Shown one piece after another: positions 33,627 to 42,800 of a DNA stretch of 64,000 bases. Both the position numbers and the translations under genes were made by a program. The notes beneath the pieces are model-generated. The model did not search any database. It was given only the letters and a program-made list of their open reading frames with translations, and was not told the DNA's origin. The stretch's first letter is position 1. Every line of letters begins with the position of its first letter. Source of the DNA: Bacteroidota bacterium (GTDB taxonomy: Bacteria > Bacteroidota > JABWAT01); NCBI GenBank assembly GCA_023151185.1, contig JAKLJL010000004.1, positions 11,586 through 75,585 on the forward strand, in the 5' to 3' direction.

Positions 33627-34703
33627 TTACTTTTTTTCCCGCATCAGTTTTCTGAACTGAATGGCCAGATTCAGCAGGGTCAGGCCGGTATGCACATTCC
33701 GCTGCAGCCGGTACATGGCTTCATCAACCGCCTGAAGACAGACCGAAAGATCCAGCCGGGAATAGTCCTGATACAGTTTATCAAACCGGGCTGCCAGATC
33801 TGGACGGGTAACCGAACCGGGAGCACCCGATTTAACCCTCAGAACATCCTGAAAAAACCAGGTCAATGCCGTCAGACAGGCCAGAATACCGTCTTTTCCC
33901 GATTTTTCCCAAACCTGATACTGGTCGTAAATGCCGGGCAGATTTCCCTGATACACCGATGTGAGATAGGGCGCCAGTTCAGAATAAAAATCCACCGCAT
34001 CCGTTTCGGCAAACCGGAGGGCAGCCCCAAGCTGTCCCTGGCACATGACCGCCCAGGCCTTGGCTTTTGCAGCCGGAATTCCCTGTTTTTCGAGGAAGGA
34101 CTGAATATCAGCCGGCTGAACAGGATCCAGATTTAACCGCTGGCATCTGGAGAGAATGGTCTGAAGCATGGATCCGGTATCCGAAGAACATAAAATGAAG
34201 TAGGTTCCTGCCGGGGGTTCTTCGAGTGTTTTCAGGAAGGCATTGGCAGCTTCTTTTCTGAACCGGTCGGCCCCGAGAAAAATAACGACCTGCCGGTTGC
34301 CTTCGAACGCCGGGCGGGTCACCAGCTTATTTACATCCCGGACGGAGGAAATGAGGATATCGGCTGTTTCAGGAACGTCAACGGGGACGAACGGCTGATC
34401 ACTGAATCCTTTCAGAACTGCCCGGTACTCATCGGTTGTAGCCGATGCGGTAGACGGAAAGAAAATGTGCAGGTCAGGATGGGTGAGGTGGTGAAATTTC
34501 TGGCAGGCCGGGCAGGCACCGCAGGGGGCATCCTCCTTGCCGCAGAGAATGGCCTGAGCAACCCACAGGGCTGCAGCCTGGAGCAACCCGTCTTCACGGC
34601 CGGTGATCAGCAGTGACTGGGGGGTTCTTCCGTTTTGGAAAGCAGTCCGGACGGCACCGGTAAACCGGGACTGCCCGGGTAAATCGGCCGGCCGGATCAG
34701 CAT
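33627..34703 (-). CDS. holB: DNA polymerase III delta-prime subunit
   Basis: A 358-residue AAA-type subunit of the clamp loader. The degenerate Walker A (SLLITGREDGLLQAAAL) is typical of delta-prime, which does not hydrolyse ATP. CGKEDAPCGACPACQKF is the four-cysteine zinc module. NAFLKTLEEPPAGTYFIL and LQTILSRCQRLNLDP are the sensor and arginine-finger-like signatures (SRC). The C-terminal collar domain is helical (FDKLYQDYSRLDLSVCLQAVDEAMYRL). It begins one base after ilvE ends on the same strand, so they share a transcript. Confidence 0.93.
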   Translation of the reverse strand: MLIRPADLPGQSRFTGAVRTAFQNGRTPQSLLITGREDGLLQAAALWVAQAILCGKEDAPCGACPACQKFHHLTHPDLHIFFPSTASATTDEYRAVLKGFSDQPFVPVDVPETADILISSVRDVNKLVTRPAFEGNRQVVIFLGADRFRKEAANAFLKTLEEPPAGTYFILCSSDTGSMLQTILSRCQRLNLDPVQPADIQSFLEKQGIPAAKAKAWAVMCQGQLGAALRFAETDAVDFYSELAPYLTSVYQGNLPGIYDQYQVWEKSGKDGILACLTALTWFFQDVLRVKSGAPGSVTRPDLAARFDKLYQDYSRLDLSVCLQAVDEAMYRLQRNVHTGLTLLNLAIQFRKLMREKK

Positions 34704-34704
34704 A

Positions 34705-35613
34705 TCAGAAAAACGTCAGCAGGTTGTACGGATCATTTCCCCTGCGGGTGATATCGAAGAATTTTTCCTGGATTTTCAGGGTAACCGGAAAAGATCCGTT
34801 GCCAACTTTGACTTTATCCACACTTCGGATCGGAGTCACCTCGATGGCCGTTCCGGTGTAGAAAATTTCGTCTGCGGTGTGGATAAAGCCTCTCGGAATG
34901 GAGGTTTCGACGACTTTGTATCCCAGATCGGCAGCAATGCGGAGGACAATATTGCGGGTGATCCCGATCAGGATGGAGGATCCGATACCGGGGGTGTACA
35001 GCGTGTCACCTTTTACGAAAAACAGGTTGGCGCCCGATCCTTCAGAAACCATCTGGTGCTGGTCGAGCATAATGGCATCTGCATACCCGTTCTGGATGGC
35101 ATCAATTTTGGCAAGCTGGGCGTTCAGGTACCCGCCACCGGCTTTGGACAGCCCGGGAACCGTATTCGAGGTGATGCGGGTCCAGCTTGAAACGTGCACA
35201 TCCACGCCGTTTTTCAGGGACTCTTCACCGAGGTAGGCCCCCCATTCCCAAACTGCAATCAGGGCATCGACCGGGCAGGTCAGCGGATTGACACCCAGTT
35301 CACCAAACCCCCGGTACAGCAGCGGGCGGATGTAACAGGCCTTCAGGTTATTGGACCGGATGGTTTCAATGGCGGCCCGGTTGAGTTCTTCGACAGAATA
35401 GGGGGAATCGGTCCGGTAAATTTTTGCAGAATGGACCAGGCGTTCCATGTGTTCGGTCAGGGCCAGTACAGCCGGACCTTTTTCAGTATTATAACTGCGG
35501 ATTCCTTCAAAAAAGGAGGAACCATAATGCAGCACATGAGAGAGAACGTGAATCCGGGCTTCGTTCCAGGGGACTAATTTTCCGTTCATCCAGATGGTAT
35601 TCAGTTCTTTCAT
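34705..35613 (-). CDS. ilvE: Branched-chain amino acid aminotransferase
   Basis: A 302-residue fold-type-IV PLP enzyme that makes or breaks down Leu, Ile and Val by transfer with 2-oxoglutarate. MNGKLVPWNEARIHVLSHV, HYGSSFFEGIRSY, the lysine region AKIDAIQNGYADAIMLD and SEGSGANLFFV with EIFYTGTAIEVTPI are IlvE signatures. Length matches. AAGGTG 5 nt before the ATG is a good ribosome site. It heads the ilvE-holB unit; upstream is the degenerate intergenic region. D-amino acid aminotransferase or aminodeoxychorismate lyase are less likely because of the TGTAIEV motif. Confidence 0.94.
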   Translation of the reverse strand: MKELNTIWMNGKLVPWNEARIHVLSHVLHYGSSFFEGIRSYNTEKGPAVLALTEHMERLVHSAKIYRTDSPYSVEELNRAAIETIRSNNLKACYIRPLLYRGFGELGVNPLTCPVDALIAVWEWGAYLGEESLKNGVDVHVSSWTRITSNTVPGLSKAGGGYLNAQLAKIDAIQNGYADAIMLDQHQMVSEGSGANLFFVKGDTLYTPGIGSSILIGITRNIVLRIAADLGYKVVETSIPRGFIHTADEIFYTGTAIEVTPIRSVDKVKVGNGSFPVTLKIQEKFFDITRRGNDPYNLLTFF

Positions 35614-35850
35614 GGCAGCACCTTGTTTTTAAAAGCTAATTGAGCGAGGAAGTTAAACAGGTGTCAATTTTACCCGAAAAATGCCAAAGATTCAAGCCGG
35701 AGACCGGGAAAAAAGGACCCGGGACGGAAATAAAAGCAGGAAACCCGGCCGGGCCCGGCAGATTTCCCGGGACCCGTCTGCCGGGAGTCAGCGGGTGGGG
35801 GTTGGGGTGCTCCTGAATACAGGCAGGATATATAGACAAATTAAACCAGG

Positions 35851-36176
35851 TATAAGCCGAGGCATACGGGTTCAACGGGTCGGGTGACAGGAGCCGCCTG
35901 GTTTGGGGGTTCCGTCGATGGACGGATTTCCGCTATGCTTCAACAGTCAGTCTGGCTTTGTAATTATAGAGATCCAAATCGGCGTCACATTTTCCGACAG
36001 TGGCCGAAATTTCGGTTTTACCTCACCCAGCCCGGTATAGGTGAAGTTACAAACAATAAGCCCACTTTTTTAGAGTAAACCGCATCTCCAAACGGAGAGT
36101 ATTCATATAATTCTACCTTCCGGTTGGTTACTCCTGTTGCTGCATTTAAAACTACTTTTGTAGTGCCAAGGATTGA
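35851..36176 (-). pseudogene. Decayed RHS-repeat core fragment
   Basis: Read on the minus strand, three frames each give a recognisable piece of an RHS core in the right order. First comes GTTKVVLNAATG, then ELYEYSPFGDAVYSKKVG. A frameshift follows, then FTYTG, another shift to DLDLYNYKARL, and then RLLSPDPLNPYASAY. Stop codons lie between the pieces. The 51 nt from 35851 differ from the living RHS gene (37660-37720 region) at only about 6 positions. After YASAY the sequence changes, so the DPxG end and any toxin are lost. The 700-nt stretch 35614-36326 holds nothing else that codes; the rest of it shows no RNA gene or stem that I can call. Confidence 0.8.
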
Positions 36177-36185
36177 ATTGAACCT

Positions 36186-36218
36186 GCGGTCACTGAGCGA
36201 AGCCGAATTGTCGAAATA
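36186..36218. repeat. Extragenic CACTGAGC-type repeat element
   Basis: The sequence reads CGGTCACTGAGCGAAGC on the plus strand and ends GTCGAAAT. It resembles the short extragenic repeats containing TTCGNC...CTCAGTGACC that are scattered in many genomes of several phyla. Only one copy is seen in this window. It lies at the point where the RHS relic loses homology. Membership in a family is from general familiarity, not from a search. Confidence 0.4.
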
Positions 36219-36326
36219 GGGTCTTTCAGAATGAAATATTCATTTGGAGTAAAAACTAGTTTTTTATTTACTCATTTAGCAGTTGAATAAAATGTGACTT
36301 TAGAAAAAAATGCATTAATGACTGTT

Positions 36327-36809
36327 TTACTTAAAATCTGTTTTCAGGTTCAGAATGACTCCCAAAAATAAAAACAAATTGGAACACCTGCCATTGTTGA
36401 AAGTATTATTTTCATAAATGATAATTTTCTCCATTTTAAATCTTTCAACGTAAATAACGAACTTACAGCAATGTAATTTGTCAACAAAAGAATATTTTAA
36501 AACACTAAAGGCTTCCCCATTTAAGTCCTCCATTGTTTCCTCTTCATTTAGAAAATCCCCAACTGTGTCCCTTGTTGCAACGCCTGAGATTGAGTATTTA
36601 ATTGATTTATCAACTCTATAACTTTCAATATTAATGAACAATGTATCGGAATTAATTTCAGTAATTTCAATATTCTGAATTAAGGAATCGTTCTTAAATT
36701 GATAGAACTTTTGTGTTGAAAAAATACCATTCGCTAAAATATTAATCGAAAAAATAAAATTATAAACTAAAAATACGAATGAAGGTAAAACAATAAATGA
36801 TGGCTTCAT
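36327..36809 (-). CDS. AT-rich small exported protein, candidate immunity to the RHS toxin
   Basis: A 160-residue protein I cannot assign to a family. Residues 1-28 are a hydrophobic N-terminus that looks like a signal peptide or anchor (SFIVLPSFVFLVYNFIFSI), so the protein would act outside the cytosol. The rest is rich in Asn, Ile, Lys and Phe, with two adjacent Cys (HCCKF) and one more near the end. Base use is unlike the window: in one 60-nt line (36421-36480) I count 15 G/C. It starts 13 nt after the RHS stop on the same strand with AAAGAG before the ATG. That order, toxin then small gene with foreign composition, and the export signal match the needed place of a peptidoglycan-enzyme immunity protein. 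The role is inferred. Confidence 0.6.
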   Translation of the reverse strand: MKPSFIVLPSFVFLVYNFIFSINILANGIFSTQKFYQFKNDSLIQNIEITEINSDTLFINIESYRVDKSIKYSISGVATRDTVGDFLNEEETMEDLNGEAFSVLKYSFVDKLHCCKFVIYVERFKMEKIIIYENNTFNNGRCSNLFLFLGVILNLKTDFK

Positions 36810-36822
36810 TATATTCTCTTTC

Positions 36823-39800
36823 TTATTTTGGCCAATAATAGTTTACGACGTTAGTTTTTTTATAATAACTATCAAGAGTTTTAACTTGATTTGATTGGTT
36901 TCCACCATATAAACTGATAAATCCTTCTTTAGCTCCAGGCCCAATGTAAAAACCAACATGATATTGTCCATCTTTCAATGTTAGAGTAATGCAACCATAC
37001 CTTGGCTCAGTTAAAACAGTTCCCCAAGTGGCCCACGATTCGGCTCTACCGCTTCTTGTACCCGAATACCCTGCATTTGTCATGACCCAATTTGCAAAAG
37101 CTGAACACCAACCCCAGTTTAGAGTTCCAGGAAGCCCAGATAGTTCTGTTGCATCAAAATATTCGATAATTCTTGGTGAATTTTCATATTCGCCACTTGT
37201 AGATAAGATCTCTTTAACACCACTTTCTTTGAGTGCAATTTTCATCCAATCCGATGCATTGACCTCATTACTTTTCTCACTAACAACTTGTGTACTTTGT
37301 AAATCAGGCAACCCGGCTACGGGTAATTGTTGGGTCCTGTGCTCAGGGAAAACCAACCTTAACGTGTGGAGTGCCGGGGTTGAAATTATGTACTCTGGAA
37401 CTATTTCGCCATTATAAGACCTCATCAGTCTATCATGAGCTGCCAGCATATCTTTATGAATTCCAAATGGAGTTGTGTTTTCACCTCTTGCCCGGGCACC
37501 ATATGTCGCATTGGATGGGGCCCAATACATTTCCCAATTTAATTGCCACTGCAAAAAGTAATCTAATCGACAATCATTATCAATTTGCTGCTGATTTGTG
37601 AGTGTTGAATTCATCCCGCTTGGATCCACAAGAGAGATTGGGTTATTCCCCACATAAATATAAGGCGAGGCATACTGGTTCAAGGGGTCGGGAGACAGGA
37701 AGCGCCTGGTCTGAGGATCATACAACCTAGCTTTGTAATTCATAAGACCCAGATCGGCATCCCATTCCTGCCCGGTGTAGGTAAAATCGGTTTGTGCAGT
37801 CCCAACAAGTTTTGAATACAGAACCTCACCAAATGCTGCATACTCATACACGCCAACCGTTGCTCCCGTTTGGCCATTGTAAACCACACGCACTGACCCG
37901 AGGTGGTCTTTCTGCATAAAATAGTCGACTGAGCTCTGCCGGAGGGCAAGAACTCCGTTAAGGCCATAAATATAGTGTTTGATGGTCTCCGTTCCGTTCA
38001 CACCGGTTTTTTCCCGGATCTCAAGAGGCGTACCGTCTGCTGAATTCAGGTAGAGGCGGTATTTGGTGGTACTCCCGGTGGTCGTTTCCTTCAGCACTCT
38101 TGCGCCTGAACTTTCATAGGAAAGCTGGACCGTTGAAAGGGTAATTCCACCCGATTTCTTAACAGCAGTTCCTAAAAGATTGGAATAGGCATCGAATGTG
38201 TATTCATCCACCACAGCAGGAGAGCCTTCCCCGTCATCGTAACTGCTTGTTTTTAAAAAGCCCGAATTGTCGAAGGTATTAGTCCATGAGGTTAGTGAAT
38301 TGCTGTTACTGAATGTGGATAATCTGGAATTACCGCTTTGATAGAAGTAGACCAGCGGGTCTGCACCCTTTGATGCGTTCAGGATATTACTGTTCAAATC
38401 GTAAATTGCCGTTAGCCCACTACCAACCCCCAGGTCTCCCTGTGCAAGATACGAATTGGAGGATACATAGTCAGCAGCAGTTAACTGGCCGAGCTTATCG
38501 TAGGCATACCGGACTGTATAATTGCCCGGTGTACCGGTTACAGACAATCCTGAATAGGAAAAGGCGACAGATGCTATTTTACCATCCTTATAGCCCAGAT
38601 TGTCCCCATATCTTCCGGTAGTGTAAGTAAGGGCTTCATTGAAATACCCCCCGGAGATTCCGGTCAGCCAGCCCGGAGAGTTGTAATTGTATCCAACAGC
38701 TTTATTAACACCATACGTTGCCTGGTTTTCCTGTGAGAGCTGGCCCGTTAACATATTATAGGTATATAGGGCATAATAATCTGCATCCGATGGTGTCCCG
38801 ACGGTTTTCAGTCTTCCAAATTCATCATAAGAATAATCTACCTGGTGCCCGGATGGGTAGGTTATCCGGGTAATCTGGTTCAACAGGTTATAGGTATAAC
38901 CTGTCTGGTAAGTTACCGTTGTAGAATACCGGGTCACTTTTTCCTTTTTTGTTACCAGCCGGTTAAGACTGTCATACCCATACTGCTCATCGACTTCTGC
39001 CAGTACATCCGTATTGGTATTGAGCAGTTTTCTGTAAAGCAGTCCTCTTACACCCAAAACCCAGGTTGTACCATTCCAATCGTAATCATAGAAGGATTTA
39101 ATTTTCCATTTTGAAGAACTTACCGGGAAATTGGCGTTATCAGCCTGGAGAATTACTGTATTCCAGTCCAGGGAATCCACAATCCCTTCTTCAACAATTC
39201 TGTTCAAAACATCATACTTAAAGTACTTAACCTGATCCAATACCCCACTGTAATTTTCACCGGAAGCCTGAAGAATAAACCGGAGGCGGCCAAGTTCGTC
39301 ATAAGCAATTCGCCCGGTACCCTTTTCCTTGGTTGTTGAAGAAACCAGGAGGCCACGGTTATCATAGGAGTAGGTTTCAATATACGAATCTGCAGGAGTC
39401 CCCTGGGTTGGGGGTGTAAAATAGTTGGGCGTAAAGACTTTGGTTACCTGACCTTTTGCATTATACTCATATTTTGTTTGCTGAAACTCGCCATCAATGT
39501 AATTTACACTGCCTGTTATATCAAATCTTCTTAACCCTGAATGGGAGGCCACAGTGTAGGAAATATATAAATCCAGCCCGGGAGTTGCCTGGTAACTACC
39601 CGTAAATGTGCCGCCCCCGGTTGTTTTGGAGACCTGTTTTGTATAAATATCCCCACCTCCTGGTGTTGTCCCGATTTTAAATTCGCCGGAGTAAGTATCA
39701 TTTTCATCAGCGGTACCCACCACGTTAAATGAGACCGTCCAGGAGATGGTCTGATTCCGGTAATTATGAATTATTTTACTACCGGTTTCCGCACTGGTAA

Positions 39801-42800
39801 GGTTAGACGCAAAAGTATATCCGCTTGTAAATTCTTTTAGCGGCCCGACTTTGTCGCCGATTTTTTTCCCTGAAAAATCAAAAGCCGAATACGTATAAAT
39901 TCCATCTTCTGGTTTATAGGCCGCACTGATCAGATACTTTGTCTCATCATCGCCATTAAACTGAACAATATTGGCATCATCCTGATATTTCATTTCAGGG
40001 CGGTCACCATTTCCTACCTGAAACTCTGTTCCGGGAAGACCTGCTTTTAATGCCCTAGAAAAGGGGGATTGCTCATAGACGGTTCTGAAATAGGGATACC
40101 CACCATCGGATGGATTTGAACTGAGAACAGTCCCGGAGATGGTATTATTTACCCAATTGTAGGTCGCATAATCAGTTTTGTAACCAAACGGAACTAATGA
40201 ACCCGTATAAAGTGCCGGTTTGGGTTGAATGGCTGGCCGGTTTGCGCTATCATAGATTGGTCCTGATACCACCAGAGACCCCCCGTTGTCAACCTGGGTC
40301 TGAATCAGGTTACCCGAGGCATTGTAATATTTCATTGCGGCAACCGGTTTAGACACCAGTAGCAGGTTATCTATTGAGGCTACCGTTCCCGCAGTCAAGG
40401 TGATCTTTAGAGTCCCTGAAATTGAAGACGGAGCCAGATAGTTCAGCGTTAATCTGCCATCTGCAAAGAATAGCAATTTATTAGAAATAACCTGGAGATA
40501 CCATTCTTTACCGGCGGTTACCATTGAAGCGGTTGACACCACCGTGCCGGAACTGTTTTGAATCAAAGACCAGGTTCCGTTATTTAAACGGACAGAGTAA
40601 TCTCCAACCGCCAGCTTAACATCATAGGCGGCAGATTCCCGGTTTAGCCAGAACCTGATTCCGGCATTTGAAATTGTGGATGGCGTGTAGGTTACATCGC
40701 CCGCCACTGTAGCCGAATTGTGGTAGAGAGTCCCGGATTTCCGGGAAAAATTCATCAGTGCCCAGTCGGTATTGTCATAATTAAAATTATAAAAACTACC
40801 CCCGTTTTGTGCAGAAACAGTCAAAGCAGAGTGGGGATCCCCAGATGAATAGGATGTCGAACCAGCCTTTTTCAAGGTATTGAACCCAGTTGTAAAACCT
40901 CCAATCAGCCCGTTGGGATCGGTCCCGGAAAACGCGTCCAGAAAATTGTTGTAATAAAGAAAGGAGGTCTCCTGATTGTTCCCAAGCACCGCAACCGGCA
41001 GTGTTAGCACCGAATCCAGAACGGTAACGGATGAGACGGAGTAAAAGGGCATAAAGCGAATATCATCAACAACAACCGAAGCCGTTGTATGATCATTGTA
41101 AACATATGCCCTGAGGCGAAGCGGGGAGGTAACGCCTCCTCTGATTGCACCCAGATCGGCAACCACTGAAAAATATTTCCATTTGCCTGATGTATTGGTA
41201 ATGGGAGCAGAAAAAAGACCCGCTGCAGGATAAACGGTATTGTTATCTCCGTCTGCTTTAGAATGCAGAACAAGTGCAGCACTTCCATCGGTATATCCGG
41301 TCTCTGTTTTTACCCAACAGGAAAAAATATATTTACCATTTTGATCACTTGGCAGGAAGTCGCGTGTTGGGCCAAAAATTCTACCGGTTGTTTTTTTGGC
41401 AAGTTTGACCGCATACTTTCCGGTGTGGCCGTTTAAAACCAGATCATTTATCCCGGTGCCATAAAGTCCCCAGAAGTCATTTTCTGCAGAACCTGATGCC
41501 GAAACGCCTGAATCAAATCCAGCATAAGAAGCATCCCGGCCCACGCCGGAAGGCAAGCCTAATGTATTACGTGAGGCATTTGTAAAAGAAGCTACGGGGT
41601 ATTCTTTATCAGGGGTATACTGGGTTGAAATAAATTTTTCCTCGATATTTTTTGTTTCAGAGACCTGTCCTGAAGGGGTAATACCCGTTATCTCACGTGT
41701 TTTCTGCCAATAAACTGAGCTTGGTTCGGCTGCTCCTTCCCAACCGGAGAATTCAGGCATCTGATCTTCGCCACCGATAAACCGGTAGGTCTTCCAGGGG
41801 TACATTAGCCCAGTACCAGTGTTTGCCAAAAGGGTAATTTGGGCCCTGGTGTATTTTTCTCCATTTTTGTTAACCTGTAATACCGGAAGGTTTAGAAGAT
41901 TAATATTCCATGAAGCTGAATATGCCGGATATGAATAAGACAGGGTCGTTGATAAAATGGACTGATCTGAATTGATCAGTTCTGTTTTCTTTAACCGGAA
42001 AAGAGGACGACCGGTAGACTGTTCCGCAGTATCCCAATAATATTTGGTTACAATTTCTGCTGACCCCTTTTTCGTCTTTTGCTGATTCATGTAAACAAAA
42101 TCAACTTTTTTACCAAAAACTTCCGGCTGGTTCACCGTGTAATAATTGGTTACCGATTCAAGAAGACGGTTGTTGCTGTCATAAATTTCAGTTTTTAGTG
42201 GCCGTCCCAACAAAAGATCATAGTATTGGTAGCCGCCATTCCATTCTGATTTGGGTAGTGGAAAAGACGACAGGTAGTGGACATCATTCCGCCCGGTGTG
42301 GAAGTAGTGAATGGTTTTTCCACCAGTCGGGGGTATTACCGTCGTCTTGTAAAAATAGCCCTGCTGGTAGCTGGAGTTAAAACCACCTTTTTCCGGATCA
42401 AATTCATATGACCAGGTAATTTGTTTGTACCCGTCGCTGATCGTTACGGCACTTGCAACAATGGCGGTATAACTACCCGTCATTTGGTACTTCCCGGCCC
42501 GGTCAAAGGTATAGGAATCATTAAGCACAGTGGTACCGGTTTGAAACACCTTCCCCAAAGATTTAAAAAAGTTGCCTACAACCTGAACCTGAATGAGTGA
42601 GTTATCCTTAATGAAAACAATATTCCCCCGCTTACGGTTTGGCAAATTTTCATTTGGAAAACTTGCTTCCGGACTGTCGGTTAGATTATAGGCAAAGAAG
42701 TTGTCAAAACCTAAAGTTGGATATTTAACAGGGATTGTCCAAGACGGTTCGCTAAAATCCAGGTCAAAGGGATACTCACTTACTTCACCAATTAAAGGCC

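Noticed and set aside
33555-34136. A 193-codon plus-strand frame opposite holB
   Set aside because: Overlaps the conserved C-terminal collar of holB and a terminator; Gln/Phe/Ile-rich as expected for antisense of Leu/Lys codons.
34603-35190. A 195-codon plus-strand frame opposite ilvE
   Set aside because: The minus-strand gene has all family motifs; the opposite frame has none.
35614-35850. G/C-rich stretch before ilvE that might hold an RNA gene
   Set aside because: No cloverleaf, T-loop or conserved RNA motif was found; only TTGACA is visible and not at a convincing distance from a -7 box.
35636-35875. A 79-codon minus-strand frame starting MNPYASAYTW
   Set aside because: Its first residues are the end of the RHS relic and the rest reads through non-coding sequence, so it is part of the pseudogene and not a gene.
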